A stretch of 64,000 bases of DNA from Pantoea rwandensis (GCF_000759475.1 NZ_CP009454.1:992001-1056000), one strand, 5' to 3'. Positions 10,237 through 21,165 are shown, counted from the stretch's first letter. Notes: generated by a model not told the origin, from the letters alone. Numbers and translations: made by a program.

Positions 10237-10791
10237 TTACTGCAACAGCTCACGGATCAGCTTCATCGCCTGCTGCACTTCATCCTGCGTAAGTGCACCC
10301 TCTTTGGCGTAACGCACATGCCCGGTCTTATCCAGCACCACAATCGTTGAACCGCCTTTTTCCAGCTGCCAGACTTTACGCACGTTGCCATTGCTGTCGA
10401 CAATAAACTGCGACCACGGATATTGCTGCTTGTTGCTCTCAATACTGCTGCGCACAAACATCCCCGTGCCAGGAATCGCATCGTCAGTGTTCACAATGGT
10501 GGTGGTCTGGTAACGGTCATGCGGGAATTTTGCCGCTTTTATCGCTTCAATCAGCGCGGCATTCTGTTCTTTAGCCGAAGAACGCCCGGCAATATGTAAG
10601 ATGACACGCACTTTTCCACTCAGCTGCGCGCTATTCCACGGTTGGTAGCTAAACTTATCTTGTTGATAAAGCAGTTCGCCCCTGTCGCTCACGCCTACTG
10701 GCGGAACACGATCGCCGATCTTAAAAGCATGAGCTGAGACAAGGCTGGGAACCAGCAGTGCCAGTGCTAAGACTGAGTGTGCCAAACGCAT
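10237..10791 (-). CDS. ytfJ: YtfJ-family periplasmic protein
   Basis: 184 residues (the E. coli length). A Sec signal peptide (hydrophobic LALALLVPSLVSA) ends near residue 20. The mature part has a thioredoxin-like fold (KVRVILHIAGRSSAKEQNAA, STIVVLDKTGHVRYAKEGAL) without a CXXC redox pair, as is usual for YtfJ. Function is unknown in any detail. The terminal LTQDEVQQAMKLIRELL is conserved. It is divergent from ytfK, as in E. coli. Confidence 0.93.
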   Translation of the reverse strand: MRLAHSVLALALLVPSLVSAHAFKIGDRVPPVGVSDRGELLYQQDKFSYQPWNSAQLSGKVRVILHIAGRSSAKEQNAALIEAIKAAKFPHDRYQTTTIVNTDDAIPGTGMFVRSSIESNKQQYPWSQFIVDSNGNVRKVWQLEKGGSTIVVLDKTGHVRYAKEGALTQDEVQQAMKLIRELLQ

Positions 10792-10929
10792 GGTGATGCT
10801 CCTTAGTGATCCGACCAGTTATTCATGTTTTTGCAATATTAGGTGTGGATGATGCGCCTGTCGCGATGAGTTAACAGCTTTGCAACCCACGCCACAATTC
10901 CTTAATGAGTGAAGGTTTATACTGGGTTT

Positions 10930-10945
10930 TGTGAACGTCATAACA
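10930..10945 (+). promoter_or_regulatory. CRP-like site upstream of ytfK
   Basis: TGTGA-ACGTCA-TAACA matches the TGTGA-N6-TCACA consensus at 9 of 10 positions, about 160 bases before the ytfK start. cAMP-CRP control of ytfK has, from memory, been reported in E. coli. Apart from this and the promoters, the 313-base space 10792-11104 shows no gene. Confidence 0.45.
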
Positions 10946-11104
10946 GAGTGTTCTGTAATAATGTGTCAATTCAGTAAAAAATTCACCTTTTCGGAACATA
11001 CGTAACGTTTGGTGTTCTATAGTTATGCCTCATTTGCGCTTCATGGGTTCGTACCGGATTTGGCAACGACGAAGCGTAGTACATCTGTTCAGGAGTTAGA
11101 CAGT

Positions 11105-11311
11105 ATGAAAATCTTCCAGCGCTATAATCCGCTGCAAATTGCGAAATACGTAAAAACGCTTTTTAAAGGAAGGTTGTATATTAAGGATGTTGGCGCGTTT
11201 GAGTTCGATAAAGGCAAAGTGATGTTGCCCCGCGTCAAAGATAAACAGCACCTTAGCGTGATGTCCGAGATCAACCGCCAGGTCCTGCGTTTGCAAGCCG
11301 AGTACAACTAA
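11105..11311 (+). CDS. ytfK: YtfK, stimulator of the stringent response (DUF1107)
   Basis: 68 residues, the same as E. coli, starting [17 protein letters not shown] and containing [17 protein letters not shown]. coli YtfK promotes (p)ppGpp accumulation through SpoT during phosphate and fatty-acid starvation. A longer frame begins at 11009, but the ATG at 11105 with GGAG ahead matches the family start exactly. Two GC-rich hairpins follow. Confidence 0.95.
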   Translation: MKIFQRYNPLQIAKYVKTLFKGRLYIKDVGAFEFDKGKVMLPRVKDKQHLSVMSEINRQVLRLQAEYN

Positions 11312-11325
11312 GCAGTAAAAAGAAA

Positions 11326-11384
11326 GGGCGCCATGCAATCAGGCGCCCTCAGTAGCGGCGCGAGAAATCGCGCCTTGTTTTTTT
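11326..11384. terminator. Tandem hairpins ending in a T tract, ytfK / ytfL
   Basis: First hairpin GGGCGCC / GGCGCCC (11326-11349). Second hairpin GGCGCG-AGAAAT-CGCGCC (11357-11374), followed by TTG and seven T, an intrinsic terminator for ytfK. It lies in the convergent ytfK/ytfL space. Confidence 0.8.
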
Positions 11385-11397
11385 CTGCCGCCCGGTA

Positions 11398-12735
11398 CTA
11401 TGGCGACTCCAGCTCATCAGTGGCGCTCTTCGTCACACTCAGCACCGGCGGACGATCGTCTATACGCGTCACCAGCAGCTGGTCGATGCGATAACTGTCG
11501 ATATCCACCACTTCAAACTTGTAACCTGAGAACTTGACGAAATCGGTGCGTTTCGGGATTTTGCGCAGCATGTACATCATGAAACCACCAATGGTTTCAT
11601 AGTTGCCGGACTGTGGGAAATCATCGATATCCAGCACGCGCATCACGTCATCAATCGGTGTGCCGCCTTCAACCAGCCATGAGTTCTCATCACGCGCCAC
11701 AATCTGCTCTTCCTGACCCTGGCCGACCAAATCACCCATCAGCGTGGTCATCACGTCGTTGAGGGTAATAATCCCCACCACCAACGCGTATTCGTTCATG
11801 ATGACCGCGAAGTCTTCGCCCGCGGTTTTAAAGCTTTCCAGCGCTTCAGAGAGCGTTAACGTGTCCGGCACAATCAGCGCAGAGCGAATCTGCACGCCGC
11901 TGCTCAGGGTCAGGCTCTGATTGCCCAGCACGCGCAGCAGCAGCTCTTTGGAATCGACATAGCCGACGATATGGTCAATGTCGCCATCACACACCAGGAA
12001 TTTAGAGTGCGGATGCTGGGCGATTTTGGTTTTGAGGCTGTTTTCATCTTCGTGCAGATCAAACCACACCACGTTCTCGCGTGACGTCATCGAAGACGGC
12101 ACGGTACGCGATTCCAGCTCAAACACGTTTTCGATCAGTTCGTGTTCCTGTTTACGCAGCACGCCAGCCAGCGCACCGGCTTCCACCACCGCGTAAATAT
12201 CGTCGGAGGTGATGTCGTCTTTACGCACCATCGGCAGCTTGAAGATGCGGAAAAACACGTTGGCCAGCCCGTTAAACAGCCACACCAGCGGGCGCATCAC
12301 CAGCAAGCAGAAGCGCATCGGATTGATGATGCGCAGCGCCACCGCTTCTGGCGCAATCATCCCCACGCGCTTCGGCGTTAAATCGGCAAACAAAATAAAC
12401 AGGCTGGTGACGACGGTGAAGGAACAGATAAAGCTGAGCTGATCGGCCAGTTCAGGGGCCATAAAGCGGCTAAATAAACTGCTGAAGGCGGGGGAAAACG
12501 CGGCATCACCGACAATACCGCCGAGGATGGCCACGGCATTGAGGCCAATCTGCACCACGGTGAAGAACATGCCAGGCTGTTCCTGCATTTTCAGCACGCG
12601 CTGCGCATTGATGTTGCCTTCATCGGCGAGCAGTTTAAGTTTGATCTTACGGGCAGCCGCCAGCGAGATCTCCGAAAGAGAAAAGAATGAACTGATCACA
12701 ATCAGTAAAAGAATGACAAGTAAGCTATCGAGCAT
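11398..12735 (-). CDS. ytfL: YtfL, CNNM/CorC-type inner-membrane protein
   Basis: 445 residues. The N-terminal DUF21 transmembrane domain (about 1-190, starting MLDSLLVILLLIVISSFFSL and including SEISLAAARKIKL) is followed by a CBS-domain pair (about 200-335) and a C-terminal CorC/HlyC transporter-associated domain (QSGNYETIGGFMMYML). Relatives are CNNM/MgpA-type cation transport proteins. E. coli YtfL has been linked to cytoplasmic pH control and cadaverine or putrescine homeostasis; that function is less certain than the family. In E. coli msrA follows upstream; it is missing here. Confidence 0.93.
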   Translation of the reverse strand: MLDSLLVILLLIVISSFFSLSEISLAAARKIKLKLLADEGNINAQRVLKMQEQPGMFFTVVQIGLNAVAILGGIVGDAAFSPAFSSLFSRFMAPELADQLSFICSFTVVTSLFILFADLTPKRVGMIAPEAVALRIINPMRFCLLVMRPLVWLFNGLANVFFRIFKLPMVRKDDITSDDIYAVVEAGALAGVLRKQEHELIENVFELESRTVPSSMTSRENVVWFDLHEDENSLKTKIAQHPHSKFLVCDGDIDHIVGYVDSKELLLRVLGNQSLTLSSGVQIRSALIVPDTLTLSEALESFKTAGEDFAVIMNEYALVVGIITLNDVMTTLMGDLVGQGQEEQIVARDENSWLVEGGTPIDDVMRVLDIDDFPQSGNYETIGGFMMYMLRKIPKRTDFVKFSGYKFEVVDIDSYRIDQLLVTRIDDRPPVLSVTKSATDELESP

Positions 12736-13183
12736 AAAAGATCCGTTGGGTTAATCACTTGTCATTTTTGGCCTGGGCAGCGCAGGGGAACATCCAGTAT
12801 TCACCTGTCATACAGAGCTATCCGTGCCAAAAATGTCTGCGCCATTTCGACAAGGAACGTTAACGTCGGGGCAGAAAGGAAAGCAGGTCATGCCTGCTGG
12901 GTGCTGATTATAGCAGCAGCGCTTATGCCGCCGCCAGAGGCGCGCACAAGGAGGTCGGAATAATCCGAGTGCGCCCCTCTCTATCGCAGAAGTGCGGCTT
13001 CGGTGTTGTATCGATCCCCCCATTTACCGACAATAGGAAATGATTTGGCTTAGTGACCATTTTCCTCAGCCATCCGCCAAAAAGAGCGGCTATGCTGATG
13101 GGTAAGCGAGTGGTGGTGATAGCCTCCGATGAGAAATAACGCCCCTGCGGAATAAGGGGCAGGCATTATTAACAGGAGTACGC
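12736..13183. other. Gene-free divergent space where E. coli carries msrA
   Basis: This 448-base space separates the divergent ytfL and tamA. A short minus-strand frame (12808-13023, 71 codons) has no ribosome-binding site and no resemblance to MsrA (no GCFWG motif). A GCCCCT / AGGGGC hairpin at 13142-13162 lies about 22 bases before the tamA start and would be in its leader. Nothing else is supported. Confidence 0.6.
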
Positions 13184-14923
13184 GTGCCGCGATTGCATAT
13201 TTATTGTTTGGCCAGCCTGTTGCTTGCTGCACCTGCCGTTGAGGCAGCGAAAGTGCGCTTGCAGCTTGAAGGGCTAACCGGGGATTTACAAAAGAACGTC
13301 AGGGCACGCTTGTCCACCATTGGTACTGACGAAGTGTCGAGCGATGGGCGCTTCCAGGCGCGTGTTTCACAGGCGATCAAAGAAGGGTTGCGGGCACTCG
13401 GTTATTACGAACCCGAAATCGATTTCGAATCGCGTCCTGCACCGCCGCAGGGTGGCAGACCGGTGCTGATCGCCCACGTCAAACCCGGTGAGCCGGTGAA
13501 AATTGGTGGCAGCCACATCGTGGTCGAAGGGGCGGCGAAAAACGATGATGATTATAAAGCCTGGGTGAAGCAGGGCACGCCGAAAGTTGGCACCCAACTC
13601 AATCACGGCGAGTACGACAAATTTAAAAATGGCTTCTCCAGCCTGGCACTGCGTAATGGTTACTTCGACGGTGACTTTAAGCAAAGCCAGCTTGGCGTTT
13701 CGGTCGAAAGACGCGAAGCATTCTGGGATATCGACTACGACAGTGGCCCGCGCTACCGTTTTGGCGATGTCAGTTTCCAGGGCTCGCAAATCAACGAAGC
13801 CTATCTGCGTAATCTGGTGCCGTTCAAAAAGGGCGACCCTTACAGCTCGCGCGATCTGGCGGAATTAAACCGTCGTTTATCCGCCACGGGTTGGTTTAAC
13901 TCGGTGGTCGTCGCTCCTGAATTCGACAAGGGCCGTCAAACCAAAGTGCTGCCGCTCAATGCGGCGGTATCGCCACGGGTTGAGAACACCATCGAAGCCG
14001 GTGTGGGCTATTCCACCGACGTCGGCCCGCGCCTGAAAGGCACGTGGAAAAAACCGTGGATTAACAGCAGCGGTCATAGCCTGACGGCCAGTTCCTATAT
14101 TTCCGCGCCTGAACAACAGCTTGATCTCAGCTATAAAGTGCCCTTGCTGAAAAGCCCGCTGGAGCAGTATTACACCTTCTCGGGTGGTTTGAAGCGTACC
14201 GATCTCAACGACACCAAAGCGGACACCACCACGCTGGGCGTTTCGCGTAACTGGGACAGCAGCTCCGGCTGGCAGCGCGCGGTTAACCTGAAGTGGAGTC
14301 TCGACCACTTCACCCAAGGCAGTGTCACCAACACCACCATGCTGCTCTATCCAGGCGTGAGTTTGAGCCGCACGCGTTCGCGCGGTGGCTTGATGCCAAC
14401 CTGGGGCGACTCGCAGCGTTATTCCGTCGATGTCTCCGATACTACCTGGGGATCGGATGTCGACTTCCTGATCCTGCAGGCGCAAAACGTCTGGATCCGC
14501 ATGCTGGGCGAGAAAAATCGCTTTGTGGTACGCGGTAACCTTGGCTGGATCGAAACCAACGATTTCGACAAAGTTCCGCCTGACCTGCGCTTCTTCGCCG
14601 GGGGCGACCGCAGTATTCGCGGCTATAAATACAAAGATGTCTCGCCGCGCGACAGTGACGGCAAGCTGACCGGTGCCTCCAAAATGGCCACCGGCTCGCT
14701 GGAGTATCAATATAACGTGACCGGCAAGTGGTGGGGCGCGGTGTTTGTTGATTCTGGTGAAGCGGTAAATGACATCAAACAGAGTGATTTTAAAACTGGT
14801 GCCGGTGTTGGCGTGCGCTGGGCTTCTCCGGTCGGGCCAATCAAATTTGATATCGCGCGGCCGATTGGCGATGACAAGGAACATGGTTTGCAATTCTATG
14901 TAGGACTGGGGCCTGAACTATGA
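13184..14923 (+). CDS. tamA: TamA, outer-membrane subunit of the translocation and assembly module
   Basis: 579 residues (E. coli 577). The start is GTG with CAGGAG ahead. A signal peptide ends near residue 22 (APAVEAA). Three POTRA domains span roughly 23-265, followed by a 16-strand BamA-type barrel, with the conserved RSIRGYKYK element in strand-6 loop style and a C-terminal strand ending in GLGPEL. TamA works with TamB in envelope biogenesis and autotransporter assembly; TamB is now also tied to lipid transport. The stop overlaps the tamB start by 4 bases. Confidence 0.97.
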   Translation: MPRLHIYCLASLLLAAPAVEAAKVRLQLEGLTGDLQKNVRARLSTIGTDEVSSDGRFQARVSQAIKEGLRALGYYEPEIDFESRPAPPQGGRPVLIAHVKPGEPVKIGGSHIVVEGAAKNDDDYKAWVKQGTPKVGTQLNHGEYDKFKNGFSSLALRNGYFDGDFKQSQLGVSVERREAFWDIDYDSGPRYRFGDVSFQGSQINEAYLRNLVPFKKGDPYSSRDLAELNRRLSATGWFNSVVVAPEFDKGRQTKVLPLNAAVSPRVENTIEAGVGYSTDVGPRLKGTWKKPWINSSGHSLTASSYISAPEQQLDLSYKVPLLKSPLEQYYTFSGGLKRTDLNDTKADTTTLGVSRNWDSSSGWQRAVNLKWSLDHFTQGSVTNTTMLLYPGVSLSRTRSRGGLMPTWGDSQRYSVDVSDTTWGSDVDFLILQAQNVWIRMLGEKNRFVVRGNLGWIETNDFDKVPPDLRFFAGGDRSIRGYKYKDVSPRDSDGKLTGASKMATGSLEYQYNVTGKWWGAVFVDSGEAVNDIKQSDFKTGAGVGVRWASPVGPIKFDIARPIGDDKEHGLQFYVGLGPEL

Positions 14924-17900
14924 AGCTGTGGAAAAAGGTCCTGATTGGATTCGGTATTTTTCTGGTGGTGCTGTTTGGCAGTGTGGCGTTTCTGATTGGC
15001 ACCACACCCGGATTGCATCTGGTGCTGAAAGGTGCCGATCGCTGGGTACCCGGTTTATCGATCAACAAAGTCGAAGGCGGCTGGCGCGATCTGACGCTGA
15101 GTGGTGTGAAGTATGAGATGCCGGGCGTGAGCGTGGATGCTGGACGCTTCCATCTGGCGCTCAATCTTAACTGCTTGCTGCACTCGTCGGTGTGCGTGAA
15201 TGACATCGGTTTGCAGGATGTGAGTGTGGTGGTCGACAGCAAGAAAATGGCCCCGGCCGCTGCGCCCCCGCCGCAGGAAGAGAGCGGTAGCACCAACCTG
15301 ACCACGCCGTATCCGATTACGCTCAGCAAGATCGGCCTGCATAACATCAATGTCAAAGTGGATGACACGTCCATCTCGCTGCTGGACTTCACCACCGGCC
15401 TTAACTGGCAGGGGCGCGCGTTGACGTTAACCCCAACGCATATTCAAAGTCTGCTGATTGCGCTGCCGAAGGCGGCGAAAGTGGTTGATGAGCAAGTGGT
15501 GCAGCCGAAAGTGCAACAGCCGCAGCCGGATGAGAAACCCTTGGGTGAAACGCTGCAAGAGATGTTCGCTAAACCGCTGTTACCCGAACTGCCTGACTTC
15601 CAGCTGCCTTTGGATATCACCGTACAGGAACTGCTCGGCGAACAGCTGCGCTTGACCGGCGATACCGATGTGTCGATTACCCGTCTGTTGCTGAAAGCCA
15701 AAACCGCTGACCGCCATCTTCAGTTAGAAACCTTTGACATCGATTCACCGCAAGGGCAGTTGAACGCCAGCGGTGATGCGCAGCTGGCGGATAACTGGCC
15801 GGTGAATTTCGCGCTCAGCGGATCGTTAAATCTCGAACCGATCAAGGGCGAGAAGATCAAAATGAATCTCAGCGGGGCGATGCGTGAAGAGCTGAAGCTG
15901 GGGCTGAATCTCTCTGGCCCGGTCCGCGCACAGCTGGATGCCGCTGCACAACCGGCGGTGGCGGGTCTGCCACTGTCACTGAAACTCACCAGCCCGGAGT
16001 TGCGCTGGCCGCTTACCGGCCCGGTGCAGTATCAGGCGGATAACCTCGATTATCAGTTCAAAGGCAAAGCCACTGATTATGTGATGTCACTGCGCACCGC
16101 GGTGAAAGGCGAAGCCGTGCCGCCGGCGACCATTTCACTTGATGGCAAAGGCAACGTGCAGCAGTTCAGCCTGGACAAGCTGCGCGTGGCAGCACTGCAG
16201 GGTAACGTTGATTTAACCGCGCTGGTGGACTGGAGCAAAGCCATTAGCTGGCGCAGCGAATTGACGCTCTCCGGCATCAACACTGCCAAACAGTACCCGG
16301 ACTGGCCAGCCAAACTCGACGGCAAAATTGCCACGCGTGGCAGCCTGTACGGCGGCAGCTGGCAGCTGAGCGTGCCGCAGCTGGAGCTGAAAGGGAACGT
16401 GAAGCAGAACGCCGTCAGCGCCAATGGCTCACTGACCGGCAACAGCTATAACCAGTGGAAAATCCCGGGTATCAACCTCGCGTTGGGCCGTAACCATCTG
16501 GACGTGAAAGGTGAACTGGGCGACACGCTCAACCTGGATGCCAATATCGATGCACCGCATCTGGATAACGCACTGCCAGGACTCGGCGGTGTGGCGAAAG
16601 GCACGGTAAAAGCGCGCGGCACCTTACAGGCACCGCAGCTGCTGGCCGATCTCACCGCAACCGGCTTGCGCTGGCAGCAATTGCAGATCCGTCGCGTGGC
16701 GCTGGAAGGCGATGTGAAATCCAGCGATCAGATCGCCGGTAAGCTGCAATTGCGCGTCGAGCAACTGCAACAGGACGCACTGAAAATCAATCTGCTGAAG
16801 CTGAACGCTGATGGCAATGAGAAGCAGCATCAGCTCAAGCTGAACGTGGAAGGCGAACCGGTCTCCGGTCAGTTGGCACTCAACGGCAGCTTCGATCGCA
16901 AAACCGAACGCTGGCAGGGCAATCTCAACAACACGCACTTTGATACCCCGGTCGGCGAATGGCGTCTGACGCGTGCGATGGCGATTGATTACCTCAACAC
17001 TAAGCAGACCGCCACCATCGGTCCGCACTGCTGGCAGAACCCGAATGCGCAACTGTGTGTACCGGAACCGATTGAAGCCGGGGCCAGCGGTCATGCCCAT
17101 GTGGTGCTGAACCGCTTCGATTTGGCGATGATCAAACCTTTCCTCACCGATGCGACCAAGCTTAATGGCGTATTCAGTGGCGATGCGCGGGTGAACTGGA
17201 CCGCCGATGGCGCGCTGCCAACCGGTACCGTATCGCTGAAAGGAAACGGCGTGAAAGTCGAACAAGACGTGCAGGGCAACACGCTGCCGATCGCCTTTGA
17301 CACGCTTAACCTGAATGCCGCGATGCGCAACGGTCGTGCCCAACTCGACTGGCTGATTCACATCGTCAACAACGGCCAGCTGAGCGGTAACGTGCAGATT
17401 GCCGATCCGCAAACCCGTCGTCAGCTCTCGGGCAACATCGGTATCAGCAATCTGTCGCTGGCGATGTTCAACCCGGCGTTGATGCAGGGCGAGAAGATCA
17501 AAGGCAATCTCAACAGTAACCTGCGTCTGGGCGGCACACTGCAACAGCCGCAGGTGTTTGGCCAGTTGGGGTTGAGCGATGTCAACGTGCAGGCCAGCTT
17601 TATGCCGGTCACACTCACCTCCGCCAATCTGAACATGGTGTTCAATGGCATGAGTTCGACGCTTAACGGTTTGTTGCAGACGACGCAGGGCAACCTCAAT
17701 CTGGGCGGCAATGCCGACTGGAGCCAGCTGGATAACTGGCGAGCGCGTATCACTGCGCAGGGCAACCGTATTCGCGTCACCGTGCCGCCGATGGTGCGTA
17801 TGGATGTTTCGCCAGACCTGGTGTTTGAAGCCACGCCAGCCGCGTTTAATCTGGATGGTAAGGTCGATATTCCGTGGGCGCGTATTACGGTGCAGGAAGT

Positions 17901-18690
17901 GCCAGAAAGCGCCACTGGCGTCTCCTCGGATGAGGTGATGCTGGATAAAGATCTCAAGCCGATTCAGCCGAAGACCGCCGCCATCCCGATCAATAGCAAC
18001 CTGGTGATCCACGTCGGTAACGATGTGCGGCTGTCAGCCTTTGGTCTGAAAGCCAAGCTGAATGGCGATCTTAAACTGGTGCAGGATAAAACCGGTCTGG
18101 GCTTAAACGGACAGATCAATATTCCTGATGGCCGCTTCCACGCTTACGGGCAGGATTTGATTGTGCGTAAAGGCGAGCTACAGTTTGCCGGGCCGCCAGA
18201 TCAGCCGTACGTCAACCTTGAAGCGATACGTAACCCGGAAGCCACCGAAGATGATGTCACCGCCGGTATTCGCGTCACCGGCCTGGCCGATGAGCCGAAA
18301 GTCGAGGTGTTCTCTGACCCCGCCATGTCGCAGCAGGAAGCGCTTTCTTACTTATTACGCGGTCAGGGACTCAGCAGCGATGGCGACAGTAATGCATTAA
18401 CTTCAGCACTTGTGGGGTTAGGGGTTGCACAAAGTGGTCAGGTTATGGGTAAAATCGGCGAGACATTCGGCGTCAGTAACCTCGCACTTGATACCACCGG
18501 TGTGGGCGACAGCCAGCAGGTGCAGGTGAGCGGTTATGTGCTGCCGGGTCTACAAGTAAAATACGGTGTTGGCATATTTGATTCACTGGCGACGTTAACC
18601 TTGCGTTACCGCCTGATGCCCAAACTCTATTTGGAAGCCGTGTCCGGTCTCGATCAGGCACTGGATTTGCTCTATCAGTTTGAGTTTTAG
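14920..18690 (+). CDS. tamB: TamB, inner-membrane AsmA-like partner of TamA
   Basis: 1256 residues (E. coli 1259). One N-terminal membrane anchor ([19 protein letters not shown]) is followed by a very long periplasmic beta-helical groove. The C-terminal DUF490/TamB domain (about 900-1256) ends in a beta-strand with aromatic terminal residues (LLYQFEF), which docks on TamA. TamB-like proteins form bridge-like hydrophobic channels for phospholipids between the membranes. Translation is coupled to tamA by an ATGA overlap. ytfP follows 2 bases after the stop. Confidence 0.97.
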   Translation: MKLWKKVLIGFGIFLVVLFGSVAFLIGTTPGLHLVLKGADRWVPGLSINKVEGGWRDLTLSGVKYEMPGVSVDAGRFHLALNLNCLLHSSVCVNDIGLQDVSVVVDSKKMAPAAAPPPQEESGSTNLTTPYPITLSKIGLHNINVKVDDTSISLLDFTTGLNWQGRALTLTPTHIQSLLIALPKAAKVVDEQVVQPKVQQPQPDEKPLGETLQEMFAKPLLPELPDFQLPLDITVQELLGEQLRLTGDTDVSITRLLLKAKTADRHLQLETFDIDSPQGQLNASGDAQLADNWPVNFALSGSLNLEPIKGEKIKMNLSGAMREELKLGLNLSGPVRAQLDAAAQPAVAGLPLSLKLTSPELRWPLTGPVQYQADNLDYQFKGKATDYVMSLRTAVKGEAVPPATISLDGKGNVQQFSLDKLRVAALQGNVDLTALVDWSKAISWRSELTLSGINTAKQYPDWPAKLDGKIATRGSLYGGSWQLSVPQLELKGNVKQNAVSANGSLTGNSYNQWKIPGINLALGRNHLDVKGELGDTLNLDANIDAPHLDNALPGLGGVAKGTVKARGTLQAPQLLADLTATGLRWQQLQIRRVALEGDVKSSDQIAGKLQLRVEQLQQDALKINLLKLNADGNEKQHQLKLNVEGEPVSGQLALNGSFDRKTERWQGNLNNTHFDTPVGEWRLTRAMAIDYLNTKQTATIGPHCWQNPNAQLCVPEPIEAGASGHAHVVLNRFDLAMIKPFLTDATKLNGVFSGDARVNWTADGALPTGTVSLKGNGVKVEQDVQGNTLPIAFDTLNLNAAMRNGRAQLDWLIHIVNNGQLSGNVQIADPQTRRQLSGNIGISNLSLAMFNPALMQGEKIKGNLNSNLRLGGTLQQPQVFGQLGLSDVNVQASFMPVTLTSANLNMVFNGMSSTLNGLLQTTQGNLNLGGNADWSQLDNWRARITAQGNRIRVTVPPMVRMDVSPDLVFEATPAAFNLDGKVDIPWARITVQEVPESATGVSSDEVMLDKDLKPIQPKTAAIPINSNLVIHVGNDVRLSAFGLKAKLNGDLKLVQDKTGLGLNGQINIPDGRFHAYGQDLIVRKGELQFAGPPDQPYVNLEAIRNPEATEDDVTAGIRVTGLADEPKVEVFSDPAMSQQEALSYLLRGQGLSSDGDSNALTSALVGLGVAQSGQVMGKIGETFGVSNLALDTTGVGDSQQVQVSGYVLPGLQVKYGVGIFDSLATLTLRYRLMPKLYLEAVSGLDQALDLLYQFEF

Positions 18691-18692
18691 CA

Positions 18693-19046
18693 ATGCGAAT
18701 AATTGTCTACGGCAGTTTACGGCGCAAACAGGGAAACAGTCACTGGATGACGAATGCGCAATGGCTCGGCGACCATCAGATTGAGGGGTTTGCGCTCTAC
18801 AATCTGGGTCACTATCCGGGCGTCGTTGAAGATGAGGGAACCGTCTTCTGCGAAGTGTATCGCATCGACGTCAGCACGCTTGGCGAACTTGATGCCTTGC
18901 GCACCAAGAATGGCGAATACAAACGCCAACTCATCCAGACGCCTTACGGCAGTGCCTGGCTGTATGTCTATCAGCGTTCGATTGCGGGTCGTACCCGCAT
19001 TGCGAGCGGTGACTGGCTAAAGCGCGACGACGCACCCGAGGCATAA
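18693..19046 (+). CDS. ytfP: YtfP, gamma-glutamylcyclotransferase-fold protein
   Basis: 117 residues (E. coli 113). It starts MRIIVYGSLRRKQGNSHWM, the GGCT nucleotide-like loop of this fold (YGSL), followed by GFALYNLGHYPGVV and a Glu-containing active-site region (RIDVSTLGELDALR). The family includes gamma-glutamylamine cyclotransferases; the E. coli substrate is not established. Last gene of the tamAB-ytfP operon. Its terminator has been split by the IS4 element 11 bases downstream. Confidence 0.93.
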   Translation: MRIIVYGSLRRKQGNSHWMTNAQWLGDHQIEGFALYNLGHYPGVVEDEGTVFCEVYRIDVSTLGELDALRTKNGEYKRQLIQTPYGSAWLYVYQRSIAGRTRIASGDWLKRDDAPEA

Positions 19047-19056
19047 ATAAAAACAC

Positions 19057-19069
19057 CGTCCATTGGACG
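19057..19069. repeat. Left target-site duplication of IS4-like copy A
   Basis: CGTCCATTGGACG, repeated at 20491-20503. It is itself palindromic and formed the stem and loop of the original terminator shared by ytfP and ppa. Confidence 0.93.
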
Positions 19070-19126
19070 TAATGCCGATCAGTTAAGACAAAAATGATCG
19101 GTTGAACGATCCGGCAGTTCTGCAAG

Positions 19127-19160
19127 AATCCGTAATCTCTCAGGGATTACGGATTTTTTT
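19127..19160 (+). terminator. Terminator-like hairpin abutting the transposase start
   Basis: Perfect 11 bp stem AATCCGTAATC / GATTACGGATT with loop TCTCAGG, followed by T residues that run straight into the ATG at 19161. It would stop readthrough transcription from outside, or hide the start codon, limiting transposase made from external promoters. The same structure is present in copy B at 28488-28521. Confidence 0.85.
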
Positions 19161-20477
19161 ATGCTTCTCAGTCAGGCTCTCGATATTGTTCATAACTTTA
19201 CTCCTCAGGAGTTCTCGACGCTTTCTGATCTCCTTTCTCCTGAACTTATTGACGAGTGTCTCGCGGATACCGGGACAGTAACGTTACGAAAGCGCCGGTT
19301 ATCGATGGAAATGATGGTCTGGGCAGTGACCGGCATGGCACTTTTTCGCTCCCATTCGATGACTCAGCTCGTCTCTCACCTGGATATTCTTCTGCCGGGA
19401 AAAAGGCCCTTTGTTGCGCCCAGCGCGGTTGTGCAGGCCCGGCAGCGATTTGGCGAAGATGTTATCCGATTAATGTTTGAGAAAACGCAGCGCCTGTGGT
19501 TTGAAAAGACACCGTTGTCGCACTGGAACGGACTGACTCTGATGGCGGTGGATGGCACCGTATGGCGTACCCCTGACACACCAGAGAATGATGCCGCCTT
19601 CGGGCGAACGGCCAATATTAATAAGTGCTCTGAGTGGCCGCAGGTGCGAATGGTCTGTCAGATGGAAGTCACCAGTCACCTGCTGTCAGCAGCAGCGTTC
19701 GACAGCGTCTCAGCTGTCGGCGAAGCCGATCTTGCCGCTCAGCTTATCCCACAGACCCCCGACCACTCTCTGACCCTCTTTGATAAAGGTTTTTATGCGC
19801 TGGGTCTGCTGCACGCCTGGCAGTCAGCGGGAACGGAAAGACACTGGATGCTGCCGCTGCGCAAAGGAGCACAGTACCGTGTAATCCGTAGCTTAGGGGC
19901 CGGGCAGGCGTTGGTGGAATTACAGCTGTCGCCGCAGGCGAAGAAAAAATGGCAGGGTGCTGCGGACACGCTGACGGCAAGGCTTATCAGCAAAGAACTC
20001 AACGGAAAAACGGTTCAAATCCTGACATCCATGTGCGACCCCCTGAGGTATCCCAAAGCAGATGTCGTGGATTTATACGGCCATCGCTGGGAAATAGAGC
20101 ATGGGTTCCGCGAGATGAAACAACACCTGCTGAATAATGAGCTGACGCTGAGAAGCAAAAAGCCAGAACTTGTGCGTCAGGAGCTGTGGGGCGTGGTCCT
20201 GGCCTATAACCTTCTGAGGTTCATGATGGCGCAGATGGCGTACAGCCTGAAAGGCGTGGAACCTTATCAGATGAGTTTTAAGCAGTCCGCACTGTATCTG
20301 AGAAGTCATCTGAGCCTGCTACCGGGCATCTCACCGGGAAAAATACCGCGGATAATGGAAGAGATAATGGCGATGGCGCCAGGGCTGGTGCTGCCGGAAA
20401 GAAGAGTGCGGCATTACCCAAGGGCGGTAAAAAAGAAGCCGCAACGTTATCCGTTGCGGCCTCCATTAAGATCTTAA
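19161..20477 (+). CDS. IS4-family transposase (copy A)
   Basis: 438 residues. An N-terminal DUF4372-like segment ([29 protein letters not shown]) is followed by a DDE nuclease domain: first Asp in [10 protein letters not shown], second in LFDKGFY, and the Glu in the IS4 signature Y-(2)-R-(3)-E-(6)-K, seen here as [15 protein letters not shown]. The frame is intact, so the protein may be active. There is no Shine-Dalgarno; a terminator T tract touches the ATG. This start aligns with E. coli IS4 InsG, which begins the same way. Confidence 0.96.
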   Translation: MLLSQALDIVHNFTPQEFSTLSDLLSPELIDECLADTGTVTLRKRRLSMEMMVWAVTGMALFRSHSMTQLVSHLDILLPGKRPFVAPSAVVQARQRFGEDVIRLMFEKTQRLWFEKTPLSHWNGLTLMAVDGTVWRTPDTPENDAAFGRTANINKCSEWPQVRMVCQMEVTSHLLSAAAFDSVSAVGEADLAAQLIPQTPDHSLTLFDKGFYALGLLHAWQSAGTERHWMLPLRKGAQYRVIRSLGAGQALVELQLSPQAKKKWQGAADTLTARLISKELNGKTVQILTSMCDPLRYPKADVVDLYGHRWEIEHGFREMKQHLLNNELTLRSKKPELVRQELWGVVLAYNLLRFMMAQMAYSLKGVEPYQMSFKQSALYLRSHLSLLPGISPGKIPRIMEEIMAMAPGLVLPERRVRHYPRAVKKKPQRYPLRPPLRS

Positions 20478-20490
20478 CTGACAAGCATTA

Positions 20491-20503
20491 CGTCCATTGG
20501 ACG
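20491..20503. repeat. Right target-site duplication of IS4-like copy A
   Basis: CGTCCATTGGACG, identical to 19057-19069. It is followed by GTG and seven T residues, the remaining tail of the interrupted terminator. Confidence 0.93.
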
Positions 20504-20534
20504 GTGTTTTTTTATGCTTGCGAGGCAGAGAAGA

Positions 20535-21065
20535 TTATTTCTTCTGTGCGCGCTCGTAAGAAGAGATGATTTCAGCTTTGGCCGCTTCAGCGTTATCCCA
20601 GCCATCAACTTTAACCCATTTGCCTTTTTCCAGATCTTTGTAGTGCTCAAAGAAGTGGGTGATCTGCGCTTTCAGCAGTTCTGGCAGGTCGTTCACATCT
20701 TTGATGTGATCGTATTCTTTGCTCAGTTTGGTGTGCGGAACCGCAACCAGCTTGGCATCTTCGCCAGACTCGTCGGTCATTTTCAGCACGCCAACTGGAC
20801 GGCAGCGAATCACTGAGCCCGGCACCAGCGGATACGGGGTTGGTACCAGCACGTCAACCGGATCACCATCCAGAGACAGGGTGTGGTTGATGTAACCGTA
20901 GTTGCACGGATAGAACATGGCGGTAGACATGAAACGGTCTACAAACAGGGCGCCAGACTCTTTGTCCACTTCATATTTGATCGGATCGGCATTCGCTGGG
21001 ATCTCGATAACGACATAGATATCTTCTGGCAGTTCTTTACCTGCAGGCACCTGGTTCAAACTCAT
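20535..21065 (-). CDS. ppa: Inorganic pyrophosphatase (family I)
   Basis: 176 residues, as in E. coli. The metal-binding signature [14 protein letters not shown] is intact, together with YGYINHTLS and [20 protein letters not shown]. This cytoplasmic Mg2+-dependent hexamer hydrolyses pyrophosphate and drives biosynthetic reactions. An upstream in-frame ATG exists (21080), but [15 protein letters not shown] matches the family start and AAGGAAAG lies just ahead. Its 3' terminator is the one split by IS4 copy A. Confidence 0.98.
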   Translation of the reverse strand: MSLNQVPAGKELPEDIYVVIEIPANADPIKYEVDKESGALFVDRFMSTAMFYPCNYGYINHTLSLDGDPVDVLVPTPYPLVPGSVIRCRPVGVLKMTDESGEDAKLVAVPHTKLSKEYDHIKDVNDLPELLKAQITHFFEHYKDLEKGKWVKVDGWDNAEAAKAEIISSYERAQKK

Positions 21066-21165
21066 CTGGCTTTCCTTCATTGGTCATATGTTGAGTGACG
21101 GCTATTATAGCCAACTGACTCTGAAAGTATGCCCCCTTTTTGGCGTTTCGGAATGCTCCAACGGC

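Larger units (their letters stand above)
19070..20490 (+). mobile_element. IS4-family insertion sequence, copy A (1421 bp)
   Basis: Bounded by 18-bp inverted repeats: left TAATGCCGATCAGTTAAG, right (reverse-complemented) TAATGCTTGTCAGTTAAG, 15 of 18 matching and close to the IS4 ends. It is flanked by a 13 bp direct repeat, within the 11-13 bp known for IS4. It carries one transposase gene and an internal terminator hairpin. It is inserted in the hairpin loop of the terminator between convergent ytfP and ppa, so no gene is broken. Copy B (27158-28578) has the same length in opposite orientation. Confidence 0.95.

Noticed and set aside
12808..13023. 71-codon minus-strand frame in the ytfL/tamA space
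   Set aside because: No ribosome-binding site, odd composition, and no similarity to MsrA or another recognised protein.
13877..14893. 338-codon minus-strand frame inside tamA
   Set aside because: Antisense to a clear TamA barrel, with no ribosome-binding site or recognisable protein features.
16624..18012. 462-codon open frame on the minus strand
   Set aside because: It lies entirely inside tamB on the other strand. The composition is His/Arg/Gln-rich with no domain; it is a shadow of biased codon use.
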